Below are positions 62,504 through 64,000 of a stretch of DNA of 64,000 nucleotides, piece by piece. A program made the translations under genes and the position numbers. Positions within the stretch are counted from its first letter, which is position 1, and every line of letters starts with the position of its first letter. The notes under the pieces were generated by a model. That model was not told the DNA's origin, searched no databases, and saw only the letters and a list, made by a program, of their open reading frames with translations. Source of the DNA: Luteibacter aegosomaticola (GTDB lineage: Bacteria > Pseudomonadota > Gammaproteobacteria > Xanthomonadales > Rhodanobacteraceae); contig NZ_CP095741.1 in assembly GCF_023078475.1 (NCBI RefSeq), forward strand, positions 3,596,001 to 3,660,000, read 5' to 3'.

Positions 62504-63289
62504 TTACTCCGGCGCCTTGGCGTGGCGGCGCACGCGGCGGCGGTGCGCCGCACGGCCCCACAACGTGAGTACCGGGCCGGAAACCACATAGATCACGGTA
62601 CCGGCGAACAGCACGCGGGCGGGGTCGATAACCAGCAGCACGACGATCAACACAGCGGCGATCAGCCAGATAAACGACACGCGATCGCCCTTGGGCCAGG
62701 CTTTGAAGCTGTAATAACGCACGTTGCTGACCATGAGCAGGCCTGCGATCACGGCCAGCGGCATCGCGAAGAACGCCACATCGGGGCCTGGCACGTCGAA
62801 CCGGGTCATGGTCCAGACGAACGACATGCAGAGCACCGCGGCGGCCGGGCTGGCCAGCCCCTGGAAATAGCGCTTGTCGGCCACGCCGACCTGCGTGTTG
62901 AAGCGCGCAAGGCGCAACGCGGCGCACACCGCATAGATGAACGCAGCGGCCCAGCCGATCTTGCCCCACGTGCGGCCGTAGTCCGCCAGCGACGAGAGCG
63001 ACCAGGTGTACATGACCAGCGCCGGAGCCAGGCCGAAGCTGACCAGGTCGGACAGCGAATCGAACTGGACGCCAAATTCGCTTTGCGTGTTGGTCAGGCG
63101 CGCGACACGGCCATCCATGCCGTCGAGCACGCCAGCCACGAACACAGCCAGTGCCGCGGTCTCGAAATTGCCATGGATCGCCGAGATGATCGCGTAGAAA
63201 CCCGCGAACATCGCGCCCGTGGTGAACAGGTTCGGCAGGAGGTAGATGCCGCGGTGGCGCGGCCCCCGGGCTTGGATCGGATCGCTCAT
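62504..63289 (-). CDS. pssA: CDP-diacylglycerol--serine O-phosphatidyltransferase
   Basis: 261 residues, polytopic. CDP-alcohol phosphotransferase motif: Asp59-Gly60 (DGRVAR), Gly73, Asp77 and Asp81 in the DGxxAR(x8)Gx3Dx3D pattern. Makes phosphatidylserine, precursor of phosphatidylethanolamine; this is the integral-membrane (type II) PssA. Its stop is 3 bases before the holD-like start. Confidence 0.93.
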   Translation of the reverse strand: MSDPIQARGPRHRGIYLLPNLFTTGAMFAGFYAIISAIHGNFETAALAVFVAGVLDGMDGRVARLTNTQSEFGVQFDSLSDLVSFGLAPALVMYTWSLSSLADYGRTWGKIGWAAAFIYAVCAALRLARFNTQVGVADKRYFQGLASPAAAVLCMSFVWTMTRFDVPGPDVAFFAMPLAVIAGLLMVSNVRYYSFKAWPKGDRVSFIWLIAAVLIVVLLVIDPARVLFAGTVIYVVSGPVLTLWGRAAHRRRVRRHAKAPE

Positions 63290-63447
63290 GGGCTCAGTCG
63301 TCACTTGGGCCCCCAGTTTAGCCCAGCCGTCGTGAAGCGTCAGTCCGTGCATTCCCGGCACAAAGCGGGACGCGCGTCGCTTGCGTGGCCCCGGGGTGGG
63401 TGATAGATGTGTCGACCACATTCAAACACGCCTGGGGACCCCCCAAA

Positions 63448-63870
63448 ATGCGCCGTTACGTCGTCCTGGCCCTACTCGTCACCGTCTGCCCGCTGGCCCT
63501 GGCCCAGGCTTATAAATGGAAGGATGCTCAGGGCGTTACCCATTACTCGGACTCCCCGCCCCCGGGCCAGGGTGCCAAGGTCGAGAAGATCCAGATGAAG
63601 GGCGGCGTGAACGCCCCCTCCCCGGCCGCCCCCGCACCGGCGAAATCCAGCACGGCCGGTAACCCGCCGCCGGGCACTCCCGTGGCCGACAACCCGGCCA
63701 ACCGCAAGGCGCTCTGCAGCCAGCTGAGCAAGAACATGGAAGTGTTGCAAAAGGAGGCCGTGGTCTCTGTCGATGACGGCAAGGGCGGCAGCCAGCAGCT
63801 CGATGCCGCTGGGCGCCAGCGCCAGGTGGAAACCACCCAGGCCCAGATGACCCTCTACTGCAAGTCGTAA
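63448..63870 (+). CDS. Exported DUF4124 protein
   Basis: 140 residues. Signal peptide MRRYVVLALLVTVCPLALA, then the DUF4124 motif YKWKDAQGVTHYSDSPPP, a Pro/Ala/Ser linker, and a C-terminal helix with CKS. Function unknown; common in Xanthomonadales beside housekeeping genes. It is divergent from pssA. Confidence 0.85.
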   Translation: MRRYVVLALLVTVCPLALAQAYKWKDAQGVTHYSDSPPPGQGAKVEKIQMKGGVNAPSPAAPAPAKSSTAGNPPPGTPVADNPANRKALCSQLSKNMEVLQKEAVVSVDDGKGGSQQLDAAGRQRQVETTQAQMTLYCKS

Positions 63871-63875
63871 CGCCC

Positions 63876-63881
63876 TATAAT
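63876..63881 (+). promoter_or_regulatory. -10 element upstream of proS
   Basis: A perfect TATAAT 29 bases before the proS start. No good TTGACA is seen at 16-18 bases upstream, so only the -10 is supported. Confidence 0.4.
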
Positions 63882-63909
63882 TCCGGTTTTCCCCGACGAT
63901 ATCCGCCCG

Positions 63910-64000
63910 ATGCGCCTCAGCCAGTACCACCTCGCCACCGTCAAGGAAGTTCCCGCTGACGCGGATATCGCCAGCCAGCAGCTCATGCTGCGCGCCGGCA
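63910..64000 (+). CDS. proS: Prolyl-tRNA synthetase, 5' end (partial)
   Basis: About 30 residues: [20 protein letters not shown] then [10 protein letters not shown], the conserved bacterial ProRS N-terminus (E. coli [20 protein letters not shown]). Truncated by the right edge of the window. Confidence 0.92.
   Translation, partial: MRLSQYHLATVKEVPADADIASQQLMLRAG

Overview
This GC-rich window has the gene order and family content of a gammaproteobacterium of the Xanthomonadales, most likely Rhodanobacteraceae (a Luteibacter- or Dyella-like organism). Supporting signs are the conserved block ispH-lspA-ileS-ribF-murJ-rpsT, two large TonB-dependent receptors, an effector with the XVIPCD tail that is characteristic of Xanthomonadales type IV secretion, and two abundant REP-like palindrome families. 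The genus call is an inference from gene content; nothing was searched. Coding is dense on both strands, and many operons use 4-nt ATGA or GTGA start/stop overlaps.

Layout. 1-10.1 kb is housekeeping: tRNA-Thr(CGT) with a clear promoter and terminator, isoprenoid (ispH) and lipoprotein (lspA) genes, ileS, ribF, murJ, rpsT with a TTG start, and the rplU-rpmA-obgE operon with a rho-independent terminator before obgE. 10.1-19.1 kb holds uvrA with a Lys/Ala-rich tail, a hotdog thioesterase, DUF2059 and DUF4139 secreted proteins, an enoyl-CoA hydratase-like protein, and folA overlapping a Nudix/ThiE-like fusion. 19.2-32.7 kb is an accessory stretch of regulator-plus-target modules: LysR/old yellow enzyme, MarR/MFS, zinc GTPase/CocE hydrolase with a Zur-box-like site, MarR/aldo-keto reductase and TetR/amidase. 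Most have visible operator candidates.

32.7-35.1 kb is an ExbB-ExbD operon whose third gene, where a TonB would be expected, encodes a one-TM protein with a PA14-like outer domain. 35.2-45.4 kb has thyA-lgt, an S9 peptidase and two TonB-dependent receptors. 45.5-47.7 kb is the most notable locus: a lytic-transglycosylase-like plus peptidoglycan-binding plus XVIPCD protein, predicted to be a type IV secretion antibacterial effector, preceded by a small exported protein that fits the role of its immunity protein. No secretion apparatus genes are in the window.

47.7-64 kb contains a lemA-ygcG-TPM operon, dgkA, a POT transporter, a RegB/RegA redox two-component system overlapping a BNR-propeller protein and a thioredoxin-like protein, an OmpR-type regulator with a kinase whose ATP-binding domain looks degenerate, tesA/ybbA/ybbP, pssA-holD-like-rimI, and the start of proS.

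A theme across the window is REP-like repeats of two families that begin with GTAGGAGC. They usually sit just past stop codons. In three genes (lspA, an MFS transporter, a thioredoxin-like gene) the TAG of the repeat is itself the stop codon, and in one gene a repeat copy is translated as part of the signal peptide.
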